A stretch of 49,594 nt of DNA from Rhizoclosmatium globosum (taxonomy: Eukaryota > Chytridiomycota > Chytridiomycetes > Chytridiales > Chytriomycetaceae): assembly GCA_002104985.1 (NCBI GenBank), contig MCGO01000252.1, forward strand, positions 1-49,594, in the 5' to 3' direction. The position numbers and the translations under genes are program-made. Below the pieces are notes generated by a model that was not told where the DNA came from, searched no databases, and saw only the letters and a program-made list of their open reading frames with translations. Below, piece by piece: positions 26,217 to 37,317 of the stretch (positions are counted from its first letter, which is position 1; the number at the start of each line of letters is the position of its first letter).

Positions 26217-28796
26217 ATGCACGGCATTGTGAGTCTTACGACTCTGGCAACATACGTATCTTTGTTGGCGACGATAAGCGCCAGTGCTGCTACCAACACT
26301 ACCTTTTCAAAAGATGGGGCCAATGTAATCGTCCTGTCACCAGGCTACATACCTCCAACAATCTTTCGCGGCCCTCGCGATCCAAAGACATTCAAAATCA
26401 GCACCGCGAATGGACCCTTGCCAAACCTTGTTTACAGTGGAGGCCCTATCATTCGAAATGTCACAGTTCAGCCCATCTTTTATGGCAACATCAACTTTGC
26501 CCCTCAAATCACTGCATTCTACCAAGGAGTAACTCAATCTTCATGGATGGATCTATTAGCACAGTACGGTACCTGGGGCGGCACCAGTTTGAGTCCATTG
26601 AGTGTATCAGCCACAATTGACTTCTCTAAGGGATACATCACCGACCAAGACATCCAAGACTATTTGAAACGTTTGGTTAGATCAGGAGCAATCTTACCAA
26701 CAGTGAACATGTACTTCCCGATCCATTTCCCAAGTGGCATCAGGATCCAGTCTGGACGAGACGGAAACAACAATCCCCAGTACTCATGCACAAACTTTTG
26801 CGGTTATCACGGTGCAATTGATGTGTCAGATCCATCCGCAAATTTGGGGTTGGACTTCAAAGTCAACACTCAAACTCAATTTTTGTATTACGGTGTTATG
26901 CCTGACATCACTGATTCGACCTGCGCATGTCATAATACTCCAAATAGAGGATATCTCGCGGATGCTTTGTCTGTGGCTGCGCATGAGTTGGCCGAAGCCG
27001 CTACGGATGGAGTTCCGTCGTTACAATTCCTTGGATGGTATGATTTTAACATTACTCCTGGAGGGGAGGAAATTGCGGATATCTGTGCGTGGAAATTTGA
27101 CAAGACTTTGTCCCGATTCGATGGAAAGTCATACGATGTGCAACAGCTATGGTCCAATAATGATGCAGGATGTATGACTGCAGGATCCACTGCACAGGCT
27201 GACCCAGCAATTGGAACTGGCTGTTATCCTGCATTTGATGTTTCTCAGGCGTATATTCCTGGATCGGTTGCTAGTCGGGTTGACCCAAAAAACCCTTCCG
27301 TATTCTACAACATCAAACGTGATGTGTCTGGTTGGATTCAAGGATCTGTTTGCAACCAAAAACTTAACACTGCTTGTTATCCAACATACAAATGTGACAA
27401 TGTCTCGTCAGTGGATGGAACACAGGTTTGGTGTGGATCAACCAATGCCATACGGAAAGGAACGGCACTCAACAGTATTGGAATATGTGTAGTATATCCG
27501 AGTATGTATCTAAATGCCTGTGATTCATGATGTTTTAAACGATTTACAACAGCTAATACAACACCACCAACCTCAACCAAGCCTGTTACTCTTCCGACTC
27601 CAACTCAACTAGTCGGCATTGGCACAGACTACAACTTTTGGTTCAAATCATCTCTTTCCGCTGAATGGTCACAACTACCCCCCCAAAAAGCCTTGGATGT
27701 TATTCAACTCCCTGACACCTCATTTGTAACTGTTGGAATGGACAACACTCTCAACACATGCCAAACGCTTTCAAATACTAACACATGCTCTCAAGTCCCT
27801 GGATCAGGCTCTGTCAAAAGCATCGACCTCCTCTCAGACAATGTGACATTTATTGCTGTCGGAATGGACAACAAGCTCTACACGCGTTGGGGGATCCTAG
27901 GCTCGTGGAATTACATCCCAAATTCCGGATATGTTGTCGATATTACAGTGCTGCGCAACGGTGTGATATTGGGAACGAGTCCTGACGGATCACTTTATAC
28001 TCGACAAAGCGTTGCGGCCCCTTGGATTCTTGTTCCTTACTCATGTTGTGTCTCGCGTACGGCAATGCTGCTTGATGGAAGTATAATCGGGGTGGGTTCA
28101 GAACTTGCACTGTATCGCAGGCTATCAGTGGAATCCAATTGGATTCTGTTGCCAAACACGCAAAGCGTCTTTTCTGCAGCACAGGTCTCCATCATGCCAG
28201 CGCCAAAGATCATTTTGTATGGTATCGGCATGGAAAAGGCATTTTATGGAAAGTATACTCTTGCCAGTCCTTGGATACAGATTTCAGGCTTTAAGGCACT
28301 AGATTTGATTCAGATACCTGATGGCTCCTTTGTTACTGTCGGGTTAGATAATTTACTTTACACATGTCAAACTCTTTCGTCTTGCACTCAAGTGGTGGGG
28401 TCGGGATCTGTCACAAGTATTGACCTCCTCCCAGACAAGTCCACGTTTGTTGGAGTGGGAATGGAAGGGCAGCTTTACACGCGCTCAGGGATATCAGGTG
28501 GCTGGAACTTGATTTGGAATTCGGGAACTGTTGTTGACATTACTGTCTTGAAGAATGGTGGGCTTTTAGGAACAGGACCTGATGCTTTTCTCTACACTCG
28601 ACAAACTTTAACATCCACCTGGATTAAAGTTGAAGGATCGTGTTGTGTGTCTCGCACAGAGCAGTTGCCAGATGGGTCGATCTTGGGTGTTGGCAGCGAC
28701 AACGCCATCTATCAAAAGCTGAATCTTGACCCTGCTTCACCTTGGTATTTGGTTCCAAATTCAAAATCAGTTCTTTCGATTGGAACAACTTGTTGA
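26217..28796 (+). CDS. Secreted EXO/PHI-1-like protein with double five-repeat propeller (copy 2 of family 1)
   Basis: Two exons (26217-27501, 27553-28796) join in frame to 842 residues. The start MHGIVSLTTLATYVSLLATI gives a good signal peptide; earlier in-frame ATGs would spoil it. Residues about 45-420 form an EXORDIUM/PHI-1-like domain: GGPIIRNVTVQPIFYG, FCGYHGAIDVS, QFLYYGVMPDIT, AAHELAEAATDGVP, GWYDFN, GGEEIADICAW. The 51-bp intron lies exactly at the domain boundary. Exon 2 starts with a Thr/Pro linker, then ten repeats of about 40 residues (VGxGxDNxLYTRxxxxGxWxxVPxSG) in an A-B-C-D-E, A-B-C-D-E order. Plant EXO proteins act at the cell wall; tachylectin-2-type repeats bind sugars. A secreted wall or surface sugar-binding role is inferred. 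Confidence 0.72.
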
Positions 28797-28889
28797 ACCT
28801 CATAGTTATACAATTAACACTTATCTCAGAATATTATCAACTAAACCTCTTTGTGATTCTATTAGAGGTCATATTTAAATTTTGAAAAT

Positions 28890-29890
28890 TGTACAGTGGA
28901 CATTTGTTTCCAGAGTGTCTCGGCGTTTTGTTTTGTTTGGGGTTGGAAGCTTGTGTCCAAAAACAGTCCAAGATCGTCTTCGTCATCGCTGCGATCGTTC
29001 TTCCAGCGGCCGCAGTAAGTGAAGCACACAACAATAACCTACCGAATTTGCGGGATGGAAGCGGCGCCGTAGTTCAGCCTCCGAGCTACGTCCCTCCAAC
29101 ACTCTTCCGCGGCCCTGGCAATCCAAAGACGTTCAATATCAATGCGGCAAGCGGCCCACTTCCGAATCTTGTGTACCATGGAGGCACAATCGTCCGCAAT
29201 CTGGTCACCAACCACTCTTTTACGGAAACATCACCTATGCAACGGAAATCACAGCCTTCTACAAAGGAGTCACTCAGTCGCGCTGGATGGACTTGATGGC
29301 TAAATACGGAATCGGTGCAGGAACAAGCTTGAATCCAATGACGTTGCCTGCTACAATGGACTATTCGAAAGGCTATGTTAGCGACGAAGACATTCAGGCC
29401 TACTTGAAGAACCCAGTTAAAACTGGAGCAATCCTTCCAACTGTCAACACATACTTTCCCATTCACTTCCAAAGTGGTATCAGGATCCAAGCAGGCTTTG
29501 ACGGCAACAACAACCCAGAATTCTCTTGTCAAAACTTTTCCCCATTGACGTTACAAATCCGACAGATAATCTTGGGCTAGATTTTAAAGTGAACGCGCAA
29601 ACGCAGTTTTTGTATTATGGTGTTCTGCCTGACCTCACTGACGCGTTTTGTCGATGTCACTCGGGCAAGGGAAATCTTGCCGACACACTCTCCATTGCTT
29701 CACATGAGCTGACAGAATTGGTAACTGATGGAGTCCCCTCTGACAACTTTTTGGGATGGTACGACTTGAACATCAGTCCTGGCGGTGAGGAAATCGGGGA
29801 TATTTGCGCTTAAGCAATCTCTGCAGTCAGGTTCACCATGGGTTGTAGTTCCTAATTCAAAATCTGTTCCGTCTATCGGACTGCACACTG
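28890..29890 (+). pseudogene. EXO-like gene with internal deletion (copy 3 of family 1)
   Basis: Three frames in a row cover the EXO-like domain: YVPPTLFRGPGNPKTFNI to GGTIVRN; then WMDLMAKYGIGAGTSLNP to FSCQNF; then IDVTNPTDNLGLDFKVNAQT to GGEEIGDICA. A 1-nt deletion near 29208 and a 13-nt deletion near 29540 cause the shifts, judged against copy 4. After GDICA (29812) the DNA jumps directly to the last about 75 nt of the propeller (matching 32747-32815 of copy 4, e.g. TCACCATGGGTTGTAGTTCC). The rest of the EXO-like domain, the linker and nine and a half repeats are deleted. The 5' start is unclear. It is non-functional by three independent lesions. Confidence 0.8.
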
Positions 29891-30108
29891 ATGCGTTCTC
29901 ATTCAATTTTCTAATTCCCCATTAGTTTGCATCCTTAAATAAATAGCATGAAAATGTTCTGAAGTTCTGTAGCTGTAGATTCATAAACCATTGTTATTGA
30001 AGAAGGCGAATACATGTGAGAAATGTCTTGGCATTCGTTCTTTTGACGGAAAATACGCCTCACTCAAATCGGCTTGTGCTGTTCAAATCTTTGAATCAAA
30101 ACGTGAAC

Positions 30109-32822
30109 ATGGTGCTTGCGTGTCTTGCTTTCCTCGCAACTGTCGTCAATGCAGCTTCACTGTCTGGAAGGTCCTCGCTTGCTTCCAACAGAGACAGAAG
30201 TCCGGGCAATTCAACTGGCACAATCGAACTGCCACCAAGTTACTTCCCTCCAACAGTCTTCCGCGGCCCTGGGGACCCAGAAACATTCAAAATCAATACC
30301 GCGAGCGCTGCTATTGCGAATCTTGAATACTACGGTGGACCAATCATCCGTAATGTAGTTGTCCAACCAATCTTTTACGGAAACATCAACTACGCTTCGG
30401 AAATCACAGCCTTCTACAAAGGAGTCACTCAGTCGCCGTGGATGGACTTGTTGGCCCAATACGGCATTGGAGCAGGATCAAGTTTGCCTCCTATCTCTGT
30501 ATCTACCACTATGGACTACTCAAAAGGATATCTCTCGGACCAAGACATTCAAGCGTACTTGAAAAACCTAGTTAAAACTGGAGCAATCCTTCCAACAGTG
30601 TCAATGTACTTTCCCATCCACTTCCAAAGTGGTATCAAGATCCAATCAGGCTTCGATAGCAGCAACAACCCTGAATTCTCTTGTCAAAACTTTTGCGGTT
30701 ACCACGGCGCCATTGACGTTTCAAGTCCCACAAACATTCTTGGGCTAGATTTCAATGCCAACACGCAAACCCAATTTTTGTATTATGGAGTTCTGCCGGA
30801 TTTCACAGATCCTTCTTGTCCATGCCATGCTTATCCAAACAATGGATTCCTCGCCGACACGCTTTCCGTCGCTGCCCACGAATTAGCAGAAGCAGCAACG
30901 GATGGACTCCCTGACCGTTATTTTCTAGGATGGTACGACTTTAACATCAGTCCTGGGGGTGAAGAGGTAGCAGATATATGTGCATGGAGATTAGGAAAGA
31001 CGGTTTCCCGTGTGGATGGGCAATCCTACGACGTACAACTCATTTGGTCGAATAATGATGTTAGTTGCGATGCAGAGGGATCCACTGCCCCAGCAAATCC
31101 CGCGATTGGTACTGGTTGTTATCCTGCATTCAATCAGACGCAAGTTTATTTAGTAGGTGATGTCGCAAGTCGCGCAGATCCAAACAATCCTGCGATCACT
31201 TACAATATCAAATTGGACGGGTCAAGAAACTGGATCCAAGGAGATTCATGCAATCCAAAGTTGAACGTTGCGTGTTATCCAAAATATCAATGTGACCAAA
31301 TTCCACTTATTGATGGAACTCAAGTTTGGTGTGGGTCTTTAAACTATATTGTAAACAATGGTGCATTCGCATTTATGGGATATTGCGTTGTTTACCCGCG
31401 TAAGTAATATCGGCAATCAAAACTTTTTAATAATTGATAAACACAGATGCAAGTGTAATTGCCACCACAACTTCGACAACAACAGGAACCTCTTCAACGT
31501 TAACCTCCAAACCAACCTCATCAACAACATCCACTTCAACATCTTCAACTACTAAGACAATTTCTACAACCTCAAGTAGCACCACAACTTCCACAACAAC
31601 CACAACAACCACAACAACCTCTCTCGCACCAACACCAACACAACTAGTCGGAGTCGGGACAGATAACACTCTCTGGTACAAGGCCTCGCTCTCAACTCAA
31701 TGGACCCAACTCTCCAACTTCAAAATCCTCGATTTGATTCAACTCCCCAACCTCTCCTTCGTCGCCGCAGGCACAGACAACAATCTATACACATGTCCAA
31801 CCCTCGACACGTGCACTCAAGTCCCTGGATCAGGCTCCGTCAAAAGCATCGACATTCTAGCCGACAAAAATACATACATCGGCGTTGGAATGGATAACCA
31901 GCTTTACACGCGTTCTGGTATTTACGGCGCTTGGGCACTAGTCCCTGGATCTGGAAACGTAGTTGACGTCACGGTGTTGACGAGTGGAGTTCTTGTTGGA
32001 ACGACGCCGCAGAATACACTTGTTTGGCGACAGACTTTGGGGTCACCTTGGGTCAATATTGCAAACTCGTGTTGTGTTTCGCGGACGGCTGCGTTGTTGG
32101 ATGGAAGTTTTGTTGGGGTTGGTGGAGACTTTGCGTTGTATCGTAAAGCAACGTTGGATGCACAGTGGGTGTTCTTGCCTGGAACTGGAAACGTTGTTTC
32201 TGTTGTTCAGATTTCGGCGATGCCTGTGCCAAAGATTATGTTGGTGGGTGTAGGAATGGATAACTCGCTTTGGGGCAAGTATTCTCTAGCAGGACCTTGG
32301 AGTCAGATTTCCGGTCCAAAATCACTTGATTTGATTCAACTGCCTGACGCATCTTTTGTCACCGTCGGTTTGGATAACCTTCTTTACAAGTGTCCAACTC
32401 TTGCAACTTGCACTCAAGTGGTTGGTTCCGGCTCGGTCAAGAGCATCGATCTTCTCTCAGACAAATCCACATTCGTCGGAGTTGGAATGGATGGACAGTT
32501 GTATACTCGTTTTGGAATTACGGGCGGCTGGAACTTGGTTCCAAATTCTGGAACAGTGATTGATATTACCGTATTAGATAGTGGTGCACTTGTTGGAACT
32601 GGTCCAGATTGGAATATGTACATCAGAGCGACATTGACTTCTCAATGGACTAAGGTTGAAGGATCGTGCTGCGTGTCTCGGACAGCTCAGTTGCCAGACG
32701 GATCTATTCTCGGCATTGGAGGAGATAATGCAATCTATCAAAAACAGTCTCTGCAGTCAAGTTCACCATGGGTTGTAGTTCCTAATTCAAAATCTGTTCT
32801 GTCTATTGCAACGACTCGTTAA
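30109..32822 (+). CDS. Secreted EXO/PHI-1-like protein with double five-repeat propeller (copy 4 of family 1)
   Basis: Two exons (30109-31399, 31447-32822) join in frame to 888 residues. The start MVLACLAFLATVVNAASLSG gives a short signal peptide. The EXO-like domain has the same blocks as copy 2 (GGPIIRNVVVQPIFYG, AAHELAEAATDGLP, GWYDFN, GGEEVADICAW, CVVYP). The 47-bp intron is at the same place. The linker is a long Thr/Ser run of about 55 residues, likely O-glycosylated, longer than in copy 2. Ten propeller repeats follow, again as two sets of five; the fourth in each set carries Cys-Cys (NSCCVSRTA, GSCCVSRTA) and the second carries a Cys pair (LYTCPTLDTC, LYKCPTLATC). Such regularity implies structural disulfides. 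It is the most complete copy and the best reference for the family. Confidence 0.75.
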
Positions 32823-32989
32823 GAATCTCATTTATACGAATTTTATCTCTTTTTTTTTGATTACATCATTTTCAAAATCTAAAAACTCTCTCAGTGGATA
32901 TTTTATACTTTATAGAAGGAACGTGCTTTCAAAAATGCATCTTTGAATACTTAAACGTCTTCTGCAACCGAGATTTCAAGTTGAAAAGG

Positions 32990-34059
32990 GCTCACTCAAA
33001 ATTCAACAATACAATATCAAACGGCTCTCCTGGTTGGTGCTCCAGTGTACTCAGTACAATCTGCCTTCAAATGCGCCTTCAAAGAACGAGGATTATTATG
33101 CGCGACAGTTGTAACCGCACACGACCATACTATTCAACTCTATTGTTATTTCATTCCTTGTCAAAATCCAACAACACAATATCAAAAGGCTCTCCTGGTT
33201 GGTACCCCAGTGTACTCAGCACAACCCAACCCGCCTTCAAATGCGCCTTCAAAGAACGAGGATTATTATGCGCGACAGTTGTAACCGCACACGAGCATAC
33301 GATGACTAAATTGTTCTAAATATTCAACTCTATTTTATTCTTCCCTCACTCAAAATCCAACAATACAATATCGAACGGCTCTCCTGGTTGGTACTCCAGT
33401 GTACTCAGTACAACCCGCCTTCAAATGCGCCTTCAAAGAACGAGGATTATTATGCGCGACACTTGTATGAGCATACTATGACTAAATTGTTCTAGGTCCT
33501 CTATTTTATTCTTCCCTCACTCAAAATCCAACAACACAATATCAAAAGGCTCTCCTGGTTGGTACCCCAGTGTACTCAGCACAACCCAACCCGCCTTCAA
33601 ATGCGCCTTCAAAGAACGAGGATTATTATGCGCGACAGTTGTAACCGCACACGAGCATACGATGACTAAATTGTTCTAAATATTCAACTCTATTTTATTC
33701 TTCCCTCACTCAAAATCCAACAATACAATATCGAACGGCTCTCCTGGTTGGTACTCCAGTGTACTCAGTACAATCTGCCTTCAAATGCGCCTTCAAAGAA
33801 CGAGGATTATTATGCGCGACAGTTGTAACCGCACACGACCATACTATTCAACTCTATTGTTATTTCATTCCTTGTCAAAATCCAACAACACAATATCAAA
33901 AGGCTCTCCTGGTTGGTACCCCAGTGTACTCAGCACAACCCAACCCGCCTTCAAATGCGCCTTCAAAGAACGAGGATTATTATGCGCGACAGTTGTAACC
34001 GCACACGAGCATACGATGACTAAATTGTTCTAAATATTCAACTCTATTTTATTCTTCCC
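32990..34059. repeat. Tandem array of copied GNAT gene 3' ends
   Basis: Six units derive from the last about 45 codons plus 3' flank of the GNAT gene at 34060-34892, in the same (minus) orientation. Each contains, on minus, AHNNPRSLKAHLKAGW-like coding sequence. Two unit types alternate: A (AATACAATATCGAACGGCTC-like; about 33006, 33361, 33721) and B (AACACAATATCAAAAGGCTC; about 33173, 33531, 33887). The dimer period is about 357 bp. The first A+B stretch (33045-33284) is identical to 33759-33998. Long plus-strand frames across it are artefacts of the repeat. Confidence 0.85.
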
Positions 34060-34892
34060 TCACTCAAAATCCAACAATACAATATCGAACGGCTCTCCTG
34101 GTTGGTACTCCAGTGTACTCAGCACAACCCAACCCGCCTTCAAATGCGCCTTCAAAGAACGAGGGTTATTATGCGCGACACTCGTAACCGCACACGTAAA
34201 ACCTCTCCGTCTGTATTCTTCCTTAAACCGAGCATACATCTCTGCAACGACACCCATACCCCGAAACTCTTTTGCAACACAGAGTTGAGCCATAGTTATG
34301 TAGTTGAGAGTTGAAACGGGTGTACCGTTGTACACGCAGGTGGAATCAACAGTGTTGACGAATTGAGAGAGCATGGGATGATCGAGCGCCACTTCTTTTG
34401 AGACTGCGAGAGCGTATCCTGCGAGAACGGTAGGAGTGCTTTATTTGTTTTTTGGTAAAATGAAAGTTAGAAAGATTGTTGGGTGTGTGATTACACGTGG
34501 AGTGTGTCAACCGTCCGTCTCAGATTTGAACGAGACAATATTTCTGATACATCCCCTTTTAGAACATAATTGTTCTCTTCGCTTTCGCTGCGAATGTTCG
34601 CACAGTTCCAAGCACTCTATACATATTGGCATCATAGAGTCATCTCTAATTTTTAAATTGCAGCTCGCTCGCTCGCTCCACATCTGTTTTTAGATTCAAC
34701 ATACTTGAGAGACACGACAGCGGGCGTTGACTGGTGCATTCGCTGTAGTAGAGTGATGTCAAACTCCATAGTAACGAAACCCTCCTTGTTGCATTCCTCC
34801 TGAGGCAGCAGACGCTTCAAGTTCATTGTCTGCAGATGCTTGATGAGAGTGATCTGGTCTTCCGTGGCGGTGCCAGTTGTGGTTGCAGTCAT
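34060..34892 (-). CDS. GNAT-family N-acetyltransferase with one intron
   Basis: Two exons (34892-34705 and 34438-34060) join in frame to 188 residues across a 266-bp intron with GTATGT donor and AAAG acceptor. Exon 1 encodes DQITLIKHLQTMNLKRLLP and EGFVTMEFDITLLQRMHQST, matching the first half of the 4202-4870 paralogue. Exon 2 has VLAGYALAVSKE, LNYITMAQLCVAKEFRGMGV (acetyl-CoA-binding region), and NNPRSLKAHLKAGWVVLSTL. It lacks the His/Gln-rich insert of the paralogue. Its 3' end is the source of the adjoining tandem array. Its start is 43 bp from that of the divergent coiled-coil gene. Confidence 0.72.
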
Positions 34893-34935
34893 CTGAAACT
34901 GAGATTTTGTTTTGAGCCAACAAAACTACATCCAA
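34893..34935. promoter_or_regulatory. 43-bp spacer between divergent start codons
   Basis: Only 43 bp lie between the GNAT ATG (minus) and the coiled-coil gene ATG (plus), so the two share a compact bidirectional promoter region. No clear TATA box was seen. Confidence 0.5.
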
Positions 34936-36974
34936 ATGAGTGAAGTTGAGAAGAAGAGCAAGAAGGCGAAAGAGGCGAAAGAGACCAAGGACACGAACTC
35001 AAGCTCAACCAAGGCACTAATCGCCGAACTAGAAAGTGTTCGTGAGTCTGCGCAGCGAAAGGATCTCGCCATGGCCTCGCTTCTCGACGAACTCCGAATC
35101 GCGCAAACCGGCGCTTCAAAGGCCGCCGCAGAACGAGACGAAAAGTACGCACTCGCAGCCCAACTCGTCGCGGCAAACGACGCCGCTCAAAAGGCAAAGA
35201 AGCTGCAGGATCAAGCTCAAAAGGACTCCGCTGCCGCTCAGAAAGAACTCGCGGCGCTGCGCCAAATCACCATCGATCTCGAACAAAAACTCGAAGTGGC
35301 GAATGCAACGGCCGCCGCCCTCGCCGAGAAGCTCGACGCCGCAAAGAAGGACAAGGACACTATCAGGCAACTCAGACTCGATCTGCAGAAGCGCGCTGAG
35401 CAGGACGCCCAACGGGACATGGGCATCACGAAACTGTCGCAGGAACTGGATCGCACAAAGGCTGTCATGGCAACTGGTACGTTGCTTTGTTTCCTTCTCA
35501 CCGCCCGAACCCAAACCTAACACTTTCACTCCTCAAAAGAACTCGACAAGGCTATGAACGAAAAACAACACCTCTCTTCAATCATCAATGAAGCCGCTGC
35601 CGAGCGTGACGCTCTCCTCGCTGAATTCGAGAAATTGAAGGCTGAACTGAAACACTCGGAGGAAGAGTCCGCGAAACGTAAAAAGAAGTTGAAGAAGAAG
35701 GAAAAGGAGGTGGATGAAGTGAAGGAAGATAAGAAGGCGGCGAAAGAAGAAGTCAAATCTTTGAAGGTGAAATTGGCCAAAAATAAGGTGGAAAAGGAGG
35801 TGCTTTCTGGTCTCGAGCAAGAACTGGCTGAGTTGCGTGCTGCCAAAGAGCAGGTTCGTGCAAGTGAGATCATGACTGAGCGAGGAACGAAGCGAAGGAA
35901 TGTTGAACGGGCGTGCGCGAACAACCGAAAAAAGGAGGAATAGCGAGCGCAGCGAGCAATCAGTGTAGTTTTTTACATACAAAAGCGAGCCGACTCGCCG
36001 GAGGCGAGACGAGCTTTTGAAACTGTGAGCGCCAGCGAACGAGCTTTCGCGAAGCGAACATGCGTAGCGAGTCCTCGAGCGGAGCTTGATATCCGACAAA
36101 GTCGGTACGTACAAAAGCGAGCCGACTCGCCGTAGGCGAGACGAGCTTTTGAAACTGTGAGTGCTAGCGAACGAATCTTCGCGAAGCGAACATGCGTAGC
36201 GAGGTCACGAGCGGAGCTCGATATCCTCAGTCGGAGCTGCTAGAACTGTGAGCGCCAGCGAACGAACTTTCGCGAAGCGAACATGCGTAGCGAGGTCACG
36301 AGCAGAGCTCGATATTTGATAAAGTCGGTACGTACAAAAGCGAGCTGACTCGCCGTAGGCGAGACGAGCTTTTGAAACTGTGAGCGCCAGCGAACGAACT
36401 TTCGCGAAGCGAATATGCGTAGAGGTCACGAGCGGAGCTCGATATCCTCAGTCGGAGCTGGTAGAACTGTGAGCGCAGCGAATATACGCAACGAGTCGTC
36501 GAGCAGAATAGTAAACGAATACAGTGATGAACCCAACACTCACTCATTGATTGACAGACCGACATGCAACTGCAAGTAGTCCAAGCCGCACTGGAAAAGA
36601 CAAAAGCATCTGCCCAAAAGAAGGAAGTCAAGATCAAGCACATTGAAGTCAAGAACAAGATCCAGATTGACGACAAGTTGCGTGAGCTCAAGCTCAAGGT
36701 TGTTTCCTCGATTGACGAGACAATCCAGTCGTTACTTGGAGTGCCAGGCGGTGAACAGCTTGCACCATCCTCGACTCCACTTTCACCGCCATCGACACCT
36801 AGAAATGGATCCGTGAGAGAATCACCAGCAACCACTCCTTCCACAGGAATCATTCCTTCCGCAACAGTCAAGTCTCCAGGTCCAATGTCACCCGTCGCCG
36901 AATCCAGCACTCCTACTCCTCTTTCACCAGGACTTACCGACGCTGCGTACCCTCAACCAACCCACTTTGCCTAA
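34936..36974 (+). CDS. Coiled-coil protein with long repeat-filled intron
   Basis: Three exons (34936-35476, 35540-35853, 36558-36974) join in frame to 423 residues. Most of the protein is a charged, heptad-like coiled coil (Ala/Glu/Lys/Leu-rich, e.g. ALIAELESVRESAQRKDLAM and LEQELAELRAAKEQ), with a very Lys/Glu-rich patch about residue 230-260. The last about 100 residues are Ser/Pro/Thr-rich (PLSPPSTPRNGS), perhaps phosphorylated. No catalytic domain is seen; a structural or scaffold role is inferred. Intron 1 is 63 bp; intron 2 is 704 bp and filled with hairpin repeats. If intron 2 is not spliced, translation stops at 35941-35943 after a short basic tail. Confidence 0.68.
35965..36515. repeat. 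Hairpin-rich tandem repeats inside an intron
   Basis: Four full or partial units of about 130-140 bp, plus a decayed fifth, share AACTGTGAGCGCCAGCGAAC, TTTCGCGAAGCGAACATGCG and GAGCGGAGCTCGATATC. Three carry CAAAAGCGAG...GACGAGCTTTTG, an inverted repeat with an inner GACTCGCC/GGCGAGAC stem. The units start near 35979, 36112, 36242, 36373 and 36460. All lie within intron 2 of the coiled-coil gene. Confidence 0.8.
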
Positions 36975-37317
36975 AAAAATGAAAATGCGTGTAGCTCGCA
37001 CGAACATGCATGACGATTACAATTGTTTGTTTTTATTTGATTATTTGAGAAGAGGGATAAACCCCCCAAGTTTAAAGATGAGACGAAGAATGGAAAAGAG
37101 TAAAGATATTTGGTTTGCTTTTATCAATTTTGAGAATATGTATACCAAAAGAGTCCATCTGCTTTGTCACTTTATTGATGTTCTTCCCGCAATAAATAAT
37201 CTTTCTTCTGTACATAAACATTCCACAATCACCAATATATCCATCCGTTTTAATACTGTGAGATTCCTTCCTGGACAAATCCTTAAACTTGTTCTACATT
37301 CCATTTGTCTTCAAAAA

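Noticed and set aside
33045..33998. Plus-strand frames of 79-141 residues across the tandem array
   Set aside because: They are antisense to the GNAT coding region and repeat with the array; no independent coding signal.
32990..34059. CRISPR-like array
   Set aside because: The units are gene-derived tandem repeats with no unique spacers, in a eukaryote.
35578..36114. Minus-strand frame of 178 residues over the coiled-coil gene and its intron
   Set aside because: It is antisense to the Lys/Glu-rich coil (read as Leu/Phe-rich) and continues into the repeat array.
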